DNA from: Flammulina velutipes
Taxonomy: Eukaryota; Basidiomycota; Agaricomycetes; Agaricales; Physalacriaceae
Assembly: GCA_011800155.1 (NCBI GenBank)
Contig: CM022368.1
Span: forward strand, 1-64,000
Reading direction: 5' to 3'
Length of the DNA stretch: 64,000 bases
In this document: positions 1-12,160 of the stretch, piece after piece
Position numbering within the stretch: position 1 is the stretch's first letter
How the letters are laid out: each line of letters begins with the position of its first letter
Notes under the pieces: generated by a model
Told to the model about the DNA's origin: nothing
Seen by the model: only the letters and a program-made list of their open reading frames with translations
The model's database searches: none
Made by a program: the position numbers and the translations under genes

Positions 1-1
1 T

Positions 2-172
2 TGGACGCTCATCGAGGACGATGCGCGGGGTCGTCCTCTCGTTGCCGATACCGATGATGTTGCACTCCCAGATAATGAAGGGGAGTTTCCTTTCGTCGTC
101 GTGGAGTCCGACTTAAGAAATCCTCGCCTTCCGCATCGAGGAATTTGGCAGACAACGAACTTCGAAGACTAA
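2..172 (+). CDS. C-terminal end of an unrecognised gene, cut by the window edge
   Basis: An open frame enters from the left edge and ends at TAA 170-172, giving about 56 residues. It is acidic, with many Asp and Glu, then turns basic near its end. No domain is recognisable and the 5' part lies outside the window. It could be a real last exon or a chance open frame. Confidence 0.25.
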   Translation, partial: WTLIEDDARGRPLVADTDDVALPDNEGEFPFVVVESDLRNPRLPHRGIWQTTNFED

Positions 173-548
173 GAAAGCACGTCAATCAACGCAGCACTAG
201 AACTACGAAAGTACATACACTTGAGACCCACGGAAGCCATCCTGAGAAGGTCATGAGCGTGTAGTTGTGGACCTGGCATTTTGCAGTCGTTCGGAAATCC
301 GTGCGGCCGGAATAGAAAACGGTATCCAGACGGTTGAGATGTGCCCCGCGAAGAGCCAAATGCATCGCAGCACAGACTGCGTTCATGTCCATCGAGACGT
401 CTGGACCGCTCGACATCAGGCGAGATGAGGTGACAGTCCGGATTGTTGAAGAATGTGTTCTGAGTGTTCAAGTAGTAAACCCAGATGATCCAAATCCTGA
501 GGGAAACGATCAGAGAGTGACTTACACGTAAATAATAGGCTTACTTTT
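173..548. other. Stretch without a supportable gene
   Basis: Both strands hold open frames of 65-100 codons. None shows a domain, and no splice pattern links them to either neighbour. Confidence 0.4.
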
Positions 549-550
549 CC

Positions 551-1045
551 TACTCCTCATCCTGCGCCCATGCCTCGACATTCTTGCGACCCGAGACGAG
601 CAGACCTTTGTAATACTTCTTCATCTTCAGAATCAGGCTATTCTGGTATCAATGTTCGTCGACGAATTTGTTTTCGGGATACACAGTGAGGGCCGCTCCT
701 CCAACGCTGGGACTGGATACAAACCAAGCGTGCACGTCGAGCTTGGTAACAACGTCCTGCGGCGTATCCTCGTTCCATTGGTCACCGCCCTTGCCCGTAT
801 TGGACGACGAGAATACCTCTAAACTTTTCCGTCGACTTAGGAGCCTTTCCACAATATCCGTGCTCACAGCCGACGGTAGGACGATGATATCAGCGACGAC
901 CTGGCTGTCGTAGCCAATCAAATTCTCCACGACGCGATGCTGGATGTACGAGTGGACAAGTTCTTCCGAGCGGAAGTCGTCGAGAATATTTTGACCGTTC
1001 GCCGAAATGAGCGGTGTCAGACAGGCCTGCGCCGGAAGGTGCACA
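551..1045 (-). pseudogene. Unrecognised gene remnant with an in-frame stop
   Basis: On the minus strand an exon-like frame starts after a plausible acceptor near 1044 and runs with coding-like composition to 652. There a TGA (649-651) interrupts it. The same frame then continues for about 33 further residues (motif KKYYKGLLVSGRKN) to a TAG at 551-553. A single TGA in otherwise continuous sequence suggests an Arg CGA changed to TGA, but an unrecognised intron is also possible. I do not recognise the family. The upstream exons are not clear. Confidence 0.35.
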
Positions 1046-1269
1046 GAATTAAAAGTCTGGCTGGTGGAGGAAGAAGATCTGGGATGCTGTGGGGAACGTA
1101 GGTGCGAGCGGTAAGAACGCGGTGGGCGATTGAGGCGGGACCTGTCGGGGCGAAGTACGAGGACTTTTGCGCAAGTTGGACGTCCGCGCTCGGTAAAGTG
1201 CAGTTTGGTGCAGCGGATATACCTGGGTGCGCGGGGGGATATGACTCTTTGCGTTGCTAGATGCATCCA

Positions 1270-2577
1270 ACAGTCCTGACAGCCTCGATCTGTTGGGCCA
1301 ATTTTTCCTCCCTGTTGGAATGGCTGGATAGGCGGAGGATGTTGCTAACGACGAGGTGAATGCTTGACGACTTCTCTGAGCATTAGTTGGGGAAGGATCC
1401 GGGCGACAGGCGACGTACCGCGACAGAAGCGCCCGGCTTGCTGTCATCATGAGACACATTTTGACCGCCAGCTCGTAAATAAGGGGCTGCAGAGAACTGA
1501 GGGCGTCGTTGGGACGCCGATGTCCTTGCAGCAACGGCCATATCCCTTCACGTTGATATTGTTGACATTGGCGAGGGTTTTGTAGGGATTGACGACAGAG
1601 AGATGGAAGGTGCCAATGCAGGTGTAAGGAAGGTCTGCTTTGAACCGTGACTGGAGGACGTTGAGGCTGGCATCGTCCGAGGATAGATAGTGGCAGCGAC
1701 GAAGATACGAGGTCGCCAGACGCGATGACCAGAGTTAAAGTGGAGGCGATGAAACGAAATAAACGCTCTCGACGCTGTCGCCGACGACGACGAGCAAAGG
1801 CTACGGAGGAAAAGCGAAGACGGCCCGTTACCACGTGGGCACCTAGTCCGTCGTCATTTGAACCCTAACCCAGTTCTACTCCGCCACATTCTTCAAACAA
1901 TCCTCAGCCTGAAAAATCAATCGCGAAGATCTCGATCATCACTCTCTCATGCGTCTTCCTCTTCTTCATCGCGGAGAGGAACGGCGCCCTGCCGCGACAG
2001 CCAGGATATGTGCGATGAGCTTGTTACGATGCGCGAGCACATCTGCGAGGATCATCACTCATAAAGGCGACGACAGAGATGCTATATAGCCCAATATTAT
2101 CAACAAGTGGATCCGTTCTTGGTCGTAGAGATTACGATCCCATGTTATATTAGGCGGGACACCGTATACTGGAACAGAGCAACAACACGTACTATGGAAT
2201 GAAATCAAATAAGTCACGACGCAATATACATGGCATAAGATTGTAATAGATAGTCTCGCACTGGTTATATATGCACACACCCCATAAAACTCCCCACGAG
2301 TAGGAGATTACGGTGGGCGTATTGAACAGTGGCCCTCACGGTAACCAGAGGCAATGGGGCGGCGATATATGTTGTGCTGTTCTTTTGCATGCTGAAGAAC
2401 ATGGAGAGGGACCAATCTCAGGTTGTCACACTTGACGGCCAGCGGATGCGAAGAGAACGGTTGTGGCGAGGATGATGAGACGGGCGATTCACTATTTGAT
2501 GACGAGCTCCTCGAATGTTTGCGTACTTGGTGAGGGAAGCATGTGTGAGGTCTAAGTAATAGGTTAGTCAGTAAAAA
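1270..2577. other. Stretch without a recognisable gene
   Basis: A 261-codon minus frame at 1049-1834 is Arg/Ser/Pro-rich low-complexity translation and looks like a shadow. The rest holds only short frames. Nothing can be supported here. Confidence 0.4.
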
Positions 2578-4194
2578 TCAACATGCCAACCTATACGTAG
2601 CAACATACAGGTAGGATCTCATCCTCTCCCGCATATCGATTGAGTACCCCGGCTCAGGATAGATGGTGTGTTGCTGTTTATCGGAGCGTAAACGTTGAAG
2701 TATGGCGGCAGTATTGTCTACATCCATCTCTCGAAAATCCTCCAACACCGAAATCGGTGGTAATGTGTAGGAAGACGGGGCAGACGGTGATAAGCCTGGG
2801 CCGGAGCGACCAGGGTGGATAAGCGGGAGAATAATGGTATCCAACAGGTAAGAGGTAACGTCGGGTGAGTTATCGGGATTCGCTACTCGGGGAGCGTCAT
2901 CCGTCCTCGGAGGGTAGGGAGTATAGCGAGAAGACGAGGGTGCTATAGGCCGGCGCAGGACACCAGATGATGGAAGAGTGCATTCAGATATGCCCTGACT
3001 CGGAGGACACTGGGGAAATGAAGCCATCTGTATGTCAGCGGGCACAACGGCGAAGCCCGCGTCATTTACTATATTCCAAGTTCCAGGCTGTTCGTTGAGC
3101 GAGATGGTGGACGCTTGAGTCTTACGGCGTGTGCGTCGTCGAGATAGGTCTTTGGGATTGACTTGGCCAAAGCCCAGTTGATCTGGAGATAAACAGATAC
3201 TCGGAAATGTGGGGCTAAACGACTTTAACTTCGGCAAAGAAGGGAGGTTGGTGTAGACGTACCCGAATAAAGGGATTAAATCATCTCGAATATGCCAGGC
3301 CACTCTGAACGTGAGGGTAAAACAGCAATAATCACTTGCAAATTTCCGGGACTCGCCTTCTTGCCAACGTTAGTGCCATCTAGAACCAAGTCGGACATGA
3401 GGATCCCGGCAGAAAAGCACAATCCCTGAGACATACCTCGTATGGCATCCAAGTGCCCTGAATCTTTAGGTATCCGCCTTTGACACGTCGTATCAAAGGA
3501 GCTTGGTTGGGTTGTGCGTCCAGTACTCTCACAATGTCTGCTCGAGAGTGTGTGAGTTACACCTGTAGGAAACAATAATTCACACCCTTTGCACGCCCGA
3601 GAGCTAGAAGAACATTAATGAGCAAGTAAGATGTCCCAAGGACGTACTCACCTTTCTGTATCCCGGTCCAAAATATGTAGCCGTCGTCAATATCTATCAT
3701 GATCCATCGGCCGTTCAAGGGATATTCGTAGACAGGTCTTTCAAAGGCGAAGTTGGTTAGAGCTATTTCAAGACAATATAGATTAGAAGACTCGCATGTA
3801 ACCTCGAGGATCATTGCTGGTGATGTAGCGGCCTTTGGTGACACGGTGATTTGGCGTGGTGTATAGCCTGAAGGGCGGCTTAGTTGAAGGGTTGACTTGC
3901 ATTGTTTTCTGTAGTCGTCTGAGTAATTATAAATTGCTGTTGACGGGATACATACTTCATGTATTTTTGGTGGCGTAGAAGAGAGCCCGGTAGGATACAA
4001 AAAGCAAAGCTTGAGAGCACACTTAGGAGTGAGAAAGAAAGAAGACGTAGTTGAAGGGAGAAAACACGGACACAGCACCCAGATTTCGTACGTTCTGCTC
4101 GAACTTCGAAGCCGCATGTCAAAGCTCACCTTGAGGCAGCGGCGATCTCATCGATGCATGCCCCTGCGCCTGCGCGGGCATCGCAACATCCCAT
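2578..4194 (-). CDS. Unrecognised multi-exon gene
   Basis: A likely start is the ATG at 4192-4194, opening with MGCCDARAG and followed about 63 bases later by a GTGAGC donor. Coding-like frames continue down the minus strand at about 3560-3860, 3300-3550 and 2580-3300 in different frames, as expected for several short introns. The largest exon (about 2580-3300) is rich in Pro and Ser, with a basic patch RRRTRRKTQ. The N-terminal MGCC could be a myristoylation/palmitoylation signal (inference). I see no known domain; a regulatory or structural fungal protein is possible. Exon borders and the C-terminus are uncertain. Confidence 0.35.
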
Positions 4195-4952
4195 GGTACC
4201 TTCAAATTATATCCTACGAGTTACCCTTGACACGTCTCAATGTGTGTTTCCATGACAACTCCTCCATCGGACAGATCCGGGTTGCAGGGATGTGGCGTTC
4301 TATCGTTTCTACTTACGAAAATATATACATTCGCCGCAAGACCGAAACTGTGATCAATATAAACGACGACGCTCCACTGTCCGCTAAGCGCCGTATTGAG
4401 AATTGATTCCTCTAAGTAAACATGCTACGTAAATGGTAAATGACGGATGTGCTTCCGACGAAAACGAAGCCCAACTACTAGCAAATCGCTATGTCGTGTC
4501 CACCTTCTTCGTCATGCGGCTTGGCTCTTGCCATGTGGGTACGATCGTGGGTCTCGGTCCATGACCTAGAGGGTAGGGGCTACCACAATGTCGCTCAGTC
4601 GGGATAACCGTGGAGCGGTGGTCAGTGCTCGAATGTACCCTCACCTGAGTGTAAATCTAAAAGGTGGCGCAGCTTAGGAATAGCGCCACCTCTCCTCCGA
4701 AATACCCTGGTACATGACGCCCCGAGAATCACTCCGGAGGCGACACTGACCGGGTATTCGGAGTCGTGCCTCACGGCCACGAACGAGCGTCTGCACAAAG
4801 TAAGTGCTGGTCCTTGTGTACCTACCATCGTAGGCTCGTCATCTCATGGTAGCGTCCCCAACTCAACCACATTCTCTCGGTCGGTCAGGATGTTTCACCG
4901 TTCACGACCTCCAACACTCTGCCTTGTCAGCGTGAGAATTCGAGTCACTCAC
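4195..4952. other. Intergenic, possibly holding the last exon of the monooxygenase
   Basis: Only short frames are visible. The C-terminal tail of the FAD monooxygenase that ends its last visible exon at 4953 should lie here, but I could not place it. Confidence 0.3.
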
Positions 4953-6780
4953 CAGAACCAACGAGAGGCGCATGTTCTCGTATCGGAGATCACGACGTGG
5001 TTCAGGTGGAAGCGACGAAGCCGATAAATCTGCGAGCTCGCTGTTACTATTAGTTTGGAGCGCAGAATGCGAATTTCGCGGTAGCCGCGGAGGAGATGCG
5101 CGATTTGTGACGGTGATGTAGGAGAAGAATGTTCCAAGCGTGAAGTATCTTCAATCTGAAGAGGGAGATATGGGTCAGATAGTCATCTGACGCAATGGGA
5201 AAAGACATACTGTCAGGGATCTAAGACCATGATAGGTTAGGAATTAATCAATGTATAGGTTGACTTACGCGTTATGGTTTCCATGAATCTGTGGAGGACG
5301 TCAGATGAGGTTTAACAGGTAAAGACAGTACATACCGGGGCGCAATGTGCTGCTTCTCCAACAATCAACGCCTTCAAACGCCGATCGACGTAGCTGTCGA
5401 AGGAATGGATATAGCATGCTCGGATGACAAGTCTTCTCCAAGAGAGTTCATAAGTTTTACGCTAAACAAATTGTGCTGTCAGATTTGGGAAAGAATTCGA
5501 GGAGAGATGCACTTGCAAGGCGCCGAATCCAAATCATTGAGATTTATTGAACGTGTGTGATTGACTCCTAGCGTGAAGATGTCGCCATGCTAAGGTAGCG
5601 TGCATGAGGCATGCAAGAAAATGTAACGATAGGCTTCACGTACCACGCCTCCAGTTGCACAGTAGCCGTCGCCCATCCAAACGATGTACCGTGACAGTGA
5701 TAAGTGCAATGCAATGAGTTATGGACCCAGGCGATTATACGAGTTGCTGAGGTCATGAAGCTTTGGATATGGCCGCATATCTTTCATGGGCAATGAAATG
5801 GTGCCCCATGAAAGATATTAGGATTCCAGATGGAGATGGCTGCGACGTACCCGACAAGGGTGTTAACATTCCCATAGGTCCCATCGAGCTTGAATCGTCG
5901 TCGTCGACCTCCTCCGATGTTTGCTGCTGCTCCAGAATGTATTTTCGGACAATATTGTTGCGCCCGTCTGCGCCGACGATCTAATAACATCAGCGATGCA
6001 ATAGTTGGGAACGGTACAGACGCGCCACGTCTGCTTTAATCTACTCTCCATTTTTGCCTATCGCAACCGCCGGTCCATTCTCCGACGTCTCGGTAGACGC
6101 GACGACGAAATCGTATCTGATTTTCACCCCGAGTGTCTCAGCACTATCAGTCGCGAAAGCGGTGTAGTTACGGCGCTAGATCGGCGCGTTAGCGAGAATA
6201 CGACCAGTTAGACCTAGGAGCGCGCTTACAGAGATTAGGTAGTAATCCGGACCGAGATCGGTCATCATTTTTTGTGAGAACTGCGTCTGGCCCATTTCCT
6301 CGTTGTCGCCTGGGTAATATGTAAAGGGGTTAGGCCGAGGAAAATGGATCGTATACCGCCATGGAATTCAAGTCTACACGCGATCGGCAATAATTACGAA
6401 TACAACCAAGAAGGTGCGTACCCGTCGAGTTTGATTCCCTTCTTCAATAGAGGGGACATTCCGGGATAGGTGAGAACAAGCCTCGAGACGTTCGGCGGTA
6501 GGCGAATGCCGCCATTCAAAGGCTGGTTCAGTGGTTATTTCTGGCATCCTGGGCGTAAGTATTCTGCCAACCGCAATAACAGAGAGAAGCAAATAGACTT
6601 TGAATCGCACCTTGCCGAAGCAGTTACATCGTCGCCTATGAAGGACAGCGTAAACGCGCAGCCGATGCCTGCGACACTTTCTCCAATAGCAACAAAATGG
6701 AGGGTGCCTTGGGTAAGAACGGCGACCCATATTGTACGGAAGTCTGATTCAAACTTCCTGCATTCAGTTTTATTTCCCAC
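4953..6780 (-). CDS. FAD-dependent monooxygenase, salicylate-hydroxylase-like
   Basis: Probable flavoprotein aromatic-ring or secondary-metabolite hydroxylase using FAD, NAD(P)H and O2. About eight exons on the minus strand spell the family in order. First is an N-terminal Rossmann segment VAIGESVAGIGCAFTLSF (about 6690-6620). Then come IRLPPNVSRLVLTYPGMSP (about 6500), EEMGQTQFSQ (about 6300), the DG motif IVGADGRNNIVRKYI (about 5970), IVWMGDGYCATG (about 5690), the GD-like motif LKALIVGEAAHCAP (about 5360) and the C-terminal helix IAHLLRGYREIR (about 5090). The start ATG at 6778-6780 is in frame with the Rossmann exon. The usual GDAAH is GEAAH here, a conservative change at an FAD-ribityl-binding position that could weaken activity. 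Total length would be near the usual 430-470 residues. The last exon is not located. No neighbouring cluster genes are visible, so the substrate is unknown. Confidence 0.72.
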
Positions 6781-7586
6781 GCCTTAAATGATCGCCGCTT
6801 ATAGGTCTAATCATATTAAAGTTGTATATACTCGACTTAGGTCGCTGGGTAATGAAGCCTGAGGCCTCAATGTACGACCGTTCACGAAGCGACAGTTTAT
6901 AGGATATTGCCGTAGATCCTATCCTATCCTTCCTATTAATAAAGGCAAAATGGCCTAGTCATACAAAGCTCAAACACACGTGACAGCGATCAAAGCGCGA
7001 AAGTCAAGTCAAAGTACACATTTGCCGCTACCGGGGTACACCATGACTGCCACGACTTTGCTGATATATCTAGAACCTAGGTATATTAATTATGCACCCG
7101 GGCTCGTAGCTTCAACTCATGAGAGTACAGTAATAAACACATTGTGACGCCCCGAGCTTCAGGTTCCGATATGAGTGTGTTTAGATTTGGATAGTAATGC
7201 ATGATCCCACCTAACCTAGTCCTACTTATGAAGAGAAGTAAACTGCCACAAATGCGCGCCATTTCGTGCCTGCCACGACTAGTCGAGTCCGAGCGACCAA
7301 GAAATAAGAACGGCAAATTCCGACCACTGGCAGTCCACCCAGTGCAGCATGATTCCGGACTTCGAAGAAAATTTCTCCCTCCGTCTCTCCACCCCATCAT
7401 CCGCAAATTTGTTTCTCTTCCCCTGCCAGCTAGACCGTCGACTGAACAAGGACAGCCAATCACATCGAGATTGGCCATATCCTTCGTTTTCGTTCCGTGA
7501 TCATGGCTTTTCCTTCATCTTCGTGCCATGATCACGCCTCCGTTCGTTTTCAGGTCGTGATTCTTGCAATCTTATTCTTCGTCCTA
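6781..7586. other. Intergenic stretch upstream of the monooxygenase and outside arm 1
   Basis: Frames of up to 130 codons overlap on both strands without domain signals. It probably includes the monooxygenase promoter. It abuts the point where arm 2 leaves the window, so it cannot be told whether the inverted repeat continues into it. Confidence 0.4.
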
Positions 7587-8297
7587 AGTCTAGCTTCCTT
7601 TGTTTTCAATCTGGTTTCCTTCGTTTTCAATCTAATTTGTTTCATCTTTGATTTACATTCGATCTGAATTCATTTCAAGTCTTCAAAGCTGTGCTGTAGG
7701 ACTCGCGCCGCGCGACGATAGTACCGAGTCCTGGGCATAGATGAAGAGGGACCGTTAGAGTCATATACCAGGTGATGTATTACTGTACTGCCCTCCAATC
7801 GATTTCCCTTGCGACGTAGACTTGTGTGTTGCGGCAGTGTTCTGGTACGTGTCATAGCGCCCTTATGTGTGCTCTACCCAAGCCAACAGAGCCTCCGTCA
7901 AGCGTCTCCTGTTCGAAAACCCGAATACTTGTTTCTATTACATAATTACAGACGAACAAAGAGGTCTTATATATAGCAATGAACTTGAAGAGGCAGAAAT
8001 AAAGTACGTGGACGGTGGAACGCAGCGGAGAATCTCGGACAGTGGCCCGAAAAGTGACTATTTGTGACGCTTTGTGACGACCAAAGTAGGTCAAGTACGT
8101 TCGTCAGTAAGGTCAAGTACGATCCACTCTGACCGGCGCTGTTTTGCAAATTTCCTTGGGTGAGTTGTATAATTGTTCAGGGAGACATGTGTTTAGTCTC
8201 TTTCATCTAGACGTCAGCACCATTTTGAGCCTCCTGGGCGCTCACTCTGTTCATTCCCGACGTGCGGCCCCGCTGGATAGTGACACCTCTAGCTCGA
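7587..8297. other. Outer arm stretch upstream of the zf-4CXXC_R1 gene
   Basis: Holds repeated CT-rich and TTCGTTTTC-type phrases at 7480-7650 and direct short repeats such as gtcaagtacg near 8090-8120. No supportable gene; probably the promoter region of the next gene. A GTGAGT donor at about 8160 and a CTAG acceptor at about 8209 suggest a 5' intron. Confidence 0.4.
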
Positions 8298-9894
8298 TGG
8301 ACATCGATGATGAGGAATGCAATTTCGACGGCTTATTCACACCTGCTCCTTCCCCAGAACCCTCAGCGATCCGTCGCCGCGGGACCAATGCTAAACCAGC
8401 AACTCTGACGCGTTCACTCCAGTTTGTGGGTGTCGTGGTCCCTCATGTATGCGACGTCTGGGGCAATGGTGCGTATCTTTGTATTCTGATTTTAGTGTCA
8501 TAAGGCTCAACCTCTTTAGGCCGCAGGTACTCGCCAATGTCGACCACTGACCCAGACGGCGCTCTGAAAATTTATTCAAGTAGAATTCAAGAGGATACAG
8601 TATCAAGAAAGTGTATCCAGGAACTGAAAATCTTGGACTCGAAACTGGAGAGGGTCCTGGCTCGAGACACTGACACGGATGAGGATAGTCTTGTTCCGTG
8701 CGGTGGTCTCGGGGAGAGCACCCAGCTGTTAGTATGGGCAGACGACGATGAATTGGAAGAAATGTGGACTATAATGAACATTCGTTTTGTTCTAAGTGGG
8801 GAAACTTTAGCTCAAGGAAAGGAAACACATGGCAGCATGGACATTGACCTGGAGAACACAACGCTATACGTAGAAGGGCAGCAGGAGGAACATACAAGGA
8901 TAGGTATAACCCCACCTCAACGTCCGCCAACCTGCTGACCAGTCGTTACTATTAGAGTTCGAGCACGAACACACCAGTGATTTGGATGACGAACACACAT
9001 ATGATCCATCGTTTACTCCGCCAACCCTTTCTCTAGGACTCATGCAACCGGCCTCTCCCGCCTCCTCATTGTCTTTGGCGGAACCTGTCTCCGTCATCTC
9101 CCTCCCATCGGTCGCCGGCGCTCCCGCTCCTATCGTAGCCGAGCCAAATCCATATGTCATTGCCATTGAAGCTGCAGAGCTTGATGTAGAAACTACTCCC
9201 ATTCAGTTTCCTGTTCAAGCTCGAGAAGAGCCTGCTACGATACCTAGACATGTTCCTGCAGAACATGATCTCACTCCTACCACCTCTACAGAGTCCACTT
9301 TTTTTGACGAAGAGTCTACCGTCGTTGCTACCTTTGCTGCCCTTTCAGCAGAATCATATCCCTCTCTTAGGACTGCCGCCTCACTGACAGACTTTCCCGC
9401 TCCTGCCGTCACTCCCGCTCCTCCTCCCGCTCCTCTGGCACCTGGAGGAGTCTATCTGACAGACTTTCCCGCTCCTCCCGCCGCTCCCGCCGCCGCTCCT
9501 CCCGCCGCTCCTCCCGCCGCTCCTCCCACCGCTCCCACCGCCGCTCCCACCGCCGCTCCTCCCACCGCTTCCGCTCTTCTGGCACCTGGAGGAGTCTATG
9601 GGCCACCCTGGCCTACTGGTTCAGCAGACGCATGTTGCCACAATTGTCGGAACCGTTCTCGTCGCTTATTTATGCGATGTAGCCGATGCCCGAATAAAGT
9701 ATTTTGTGTAAGGTGTTTGACGACAGGGTATGTTATCATTGCTCCCTTAATTTAGGCGTGCTTAACATGCTTCTAGATATCCGGCTGGACTTCCTTTTAC
9801 ATTTGACCCCAGTCATGAAATGGAGACGTGCCCATACTGTGATGAATATTGTATATGCAACAGGTGCATGAAAAAGAGGGATCAGCAGCTGTAA
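8298..9894 (+). CDS. zf-4CXXC_R1 (CDCA7-type zinc finger) protein, arm 1 copy
   Basis: The C-terminus carries paired-cysteine clusters: CCHNC, CSRCPNKVFCVRC, then after an intron (about 9728-9776) CPYCDEYCICNRCMKKR. This is the layout of the zf-4CXXC_R1 domain (PF10497), known from CDCA7/R1-type nuclear DNA-associated proteins. Earlier exons join cleanly at 8468/8520 and 8902/8957. The N-terminal two thirds is acidic and disordered, with a Pro/Ala-rich repeat (about 9380-9590) framed by two copies of APGGVY. TAA is at 9892-9894. The chosen ATG (MDIDDEE) is the first clear one; the frame is open upstream, so an earlier start through a 5' intron is possible. A nuclear chromatin or transcription role is inferred from the domain only. 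The frame looks intact. Confidence 0.7.
9470..9582 (+). repeat. Pro/Ala-coding tandem repeat, shorter allele
   Basis: Degenerate tandem units of the type gctcccgcc/gctcctccc encode runs such as PPAAPPTAPTAAP. The matching repeat in arm 2 is 24 bases (8 residues) longer, in frame. This is the largest difference between the arms and fits replication slippage. Confidence 0.85.
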
Positions 9895-10850
9895 AGAGCA
9901 TAGATTAGCGTATAATGTCGATGATGAGTACATGAAGACCTGCACTAGGTTCAACAGCAGATGGTCGCTCACTTTAAAGTGCCCCCCAAGGAGTGGTTTT
10001 GACTTCCTGAGCGACCACGATACGGAACAATGATAGTGCATGCATATCTGTTTTCATTGGGTGTATATGAAGTTCTCAATCCGAGCACCTAGTATCGAAT
10101 AGATAGGAATTTATCATAATTCAGGCATTTATTCTTGCTGAGGTATTTATCGCCCATAAATTCAGGAGGTGCCATACCCGAATCTGGATCAATATGACTT
10201 GAATTTGTGCTTGAGGCCACCCAATGTAAGTTTTTTCACCTATCAAAACAAATTTTATCTTTGTCCAACAAGGACACCCATAGTACTCTTATTAGAGGGG
10301 GGGGCGAATTGGGGGTAAGATATTGAATTTCGATGTAACTGATGCCTGCCGGCAACACCGGCAAGTGTTCCCTTATTCCCACCGGCGACTTTCCGATACC
10401 TGTTACCCTCCAGCGAACGAACACATTCAACCATCCACCCATTCATTCGTGAGTGAAGTATCTGCGGCAACCAGGAACTCATCAATGACAGTGCCGCGCA
10501 GGACAAACCCCCACATTAAAGGAGCAACAGCAAGCGACCACAAACACAACGGCGAGTGAAACTTGTTAAATCGTGCGCTGCTATTTTATTACAGAATTTT
10601 TCCAGACCTAACACCGCGCAGTTCAGCGACTTTCTCCATCTTGCGACCGACCCAAAGACTAAACAGCGAAAGCGCCCATTTAACGCCACTCGTTTTTCCA
10701 ACCAACTTTGTGTGTCTCCAAACAGCTCTCTGGGGAAGGTTTCTTTCTTGACTGTTTCTAGCATGTACAAAATGCCGTCCAAATCTGCAACGCTTCTTTG
10801 CAGCGTCCAACATCGCAAACAGGGCCTCCGCCAGAAGAATATGTCATACT
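9895..10850. other. Arm stretch between the zinc-finger gene and the first F-box-like pseudogene
   Basis: A G8-9 run lies at about 10295. Frames at 10516-10881 and 10556-11191 overlap on opposite strands and have no recognisable domain. A missing first exon of the F-box-like gene could lie around 10560-10850. Confidence 0.35.
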
Positions 10851-12160
10851 GTGGGTGTGCCAGTTGTCGACCTGCCGTCAAAGCTCTGGATCCTCATTAT
10901 CCAATTTGCCACCCTTTCCCATCCAGACCCGATCGACACCACCCATGCAATCTCTTTCCTAGACCCCCCGCACTCGATGCAGCTCCGGCTGGCCGCGTAC
11001 AACTCGACAATGCGCCAGAAGCTCGTCAATCACCAGTGGCATGCCTGGTCCTTAGAGTTCATGTACGAGTACGTCTGGGTCAGCCACGCTATCCTCGCAG
11101 CCTTGCTCGCACAGGCCCTGTCTTCCCACTCGTCCCAGGCCTATGGAAACTGGATTCGTCGTCTGCACGTCGAGACGACCATGTCCCTTGACAAGTGAAA
11201 TCCAGCTCATGTGCGCACAATATTGGACGAGGCACCCTCGTTGGCAATTTACAGCGACCACAGGTCTATCCGTCTGACAGTGGTCAGCGTAAACACACCC
11301 CTGCAAGACGTCTGCACCCCCGACGACCCCTCCCCAACAACCTGCGCCGTCTCTCGTACACCTCTTAAGAATCCTCCCCGCATATGCCTTCATCTTCCGT
11401 CCTCGAGATTGCTCGAGCTCAACTTCCACACCTCAGCTCTCTCCTATTTCTTCTCTTCCTCCACCATCGGCAACATTATTCCCCAACAACCACTCTCCCT
11501 GCCGCATCTCCAGACTCTCAAAACCTCATTATACTCAAACACCTTTTTATTGCTCGCAGCTTGGCATCTACCGAAGCTCCGCAATCTATCTTTGATGTCG
11601 CCAGATTTCAGCTACTCGGCCCCGTCGCCTTCATACATCGAGTTTTTCCAGGCGCATGGACCACGCCTTGTACAGCTCGAATTGGTTACTCGTCATCGTC
11701 GATACTGGAGGAGCATTACCTCACATCGTCTTCGCAAACCGCAGTCATCGTGCGCCCCAATCTGGCTGCACTCCCTCCAAACCTCCAGGAATTCATATGC
11801 CGCGCGAATGCTTTTAGGAACTGTGAAAGCCCAGATTGGATCGCGCCACACGTTCTTTTGCCCGCACACCCTACCCTGAAGTTGATTGGCGTCAAGGATA
11901 TTGGCCATGGGGGTGATTTCGTGCTTCTCGAACAGATGAGGAGTCTGTTGAGGCGAGAGGCGTACCCGTGCCTGCGATATGTTCGGGATATGGGCAAGGG
12001 ATTGGGTGGTGTGCGAAAGGAGGTGGAGAAGGATTCCGTGACGGTGGAGTTCTGGAGGACTGTCTGGCAAGGATGTCGCCGACGGGAGGTGTACCTGGAG
12101 GATTGGGAGGGCGTGAATGTGACGGCGAGCGATTGGAGGAGGCTCGGGTTCAAGGTTTGA
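10851..12160 (+). pseudogene. F-box/LRR-like gene, broken, arm 1 copy
   Basis: The frame opens with an F-box-like helix pattern (VVDLPSKLWILIIQFATL) and continues into leucine-rich sequence typical of the large F-box/LRR families of mushrooms (substrate receptors of SCF ubiquitin ligases). Two lesions are visible. An in-frame TGA at 11196-11198 sits in SLDK[stop]NPAHVRTIL, where TGG (Trp) would restore the reading. Near 11683 the coding frame jumps by one base: up to VQLEL it is one frame, from GYSSSSILEEHYL onward another. The second frame runs to a TGA at 12158-12160. No ATG begins the first frame, so a first exon is missing or unrecognised. Both lesions recur in arm 2. An intron at either spot is less likely because splice sites are poor. 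Confidence 0.6.

Noticed and set aside
1049..1834. 261-codon minus-strand frame
   Set aside because: Low-complexity Arg/Ser/Pro composition, no domain and no start context; it probably is an open frame by base composition.
9409..9606. Minus-strand frame of Arg/Glu repeats (and its arm 2 mirror)
   Set aside because: It is the complement of the Pro/Ala-coding tract of the zinc-finger gene.
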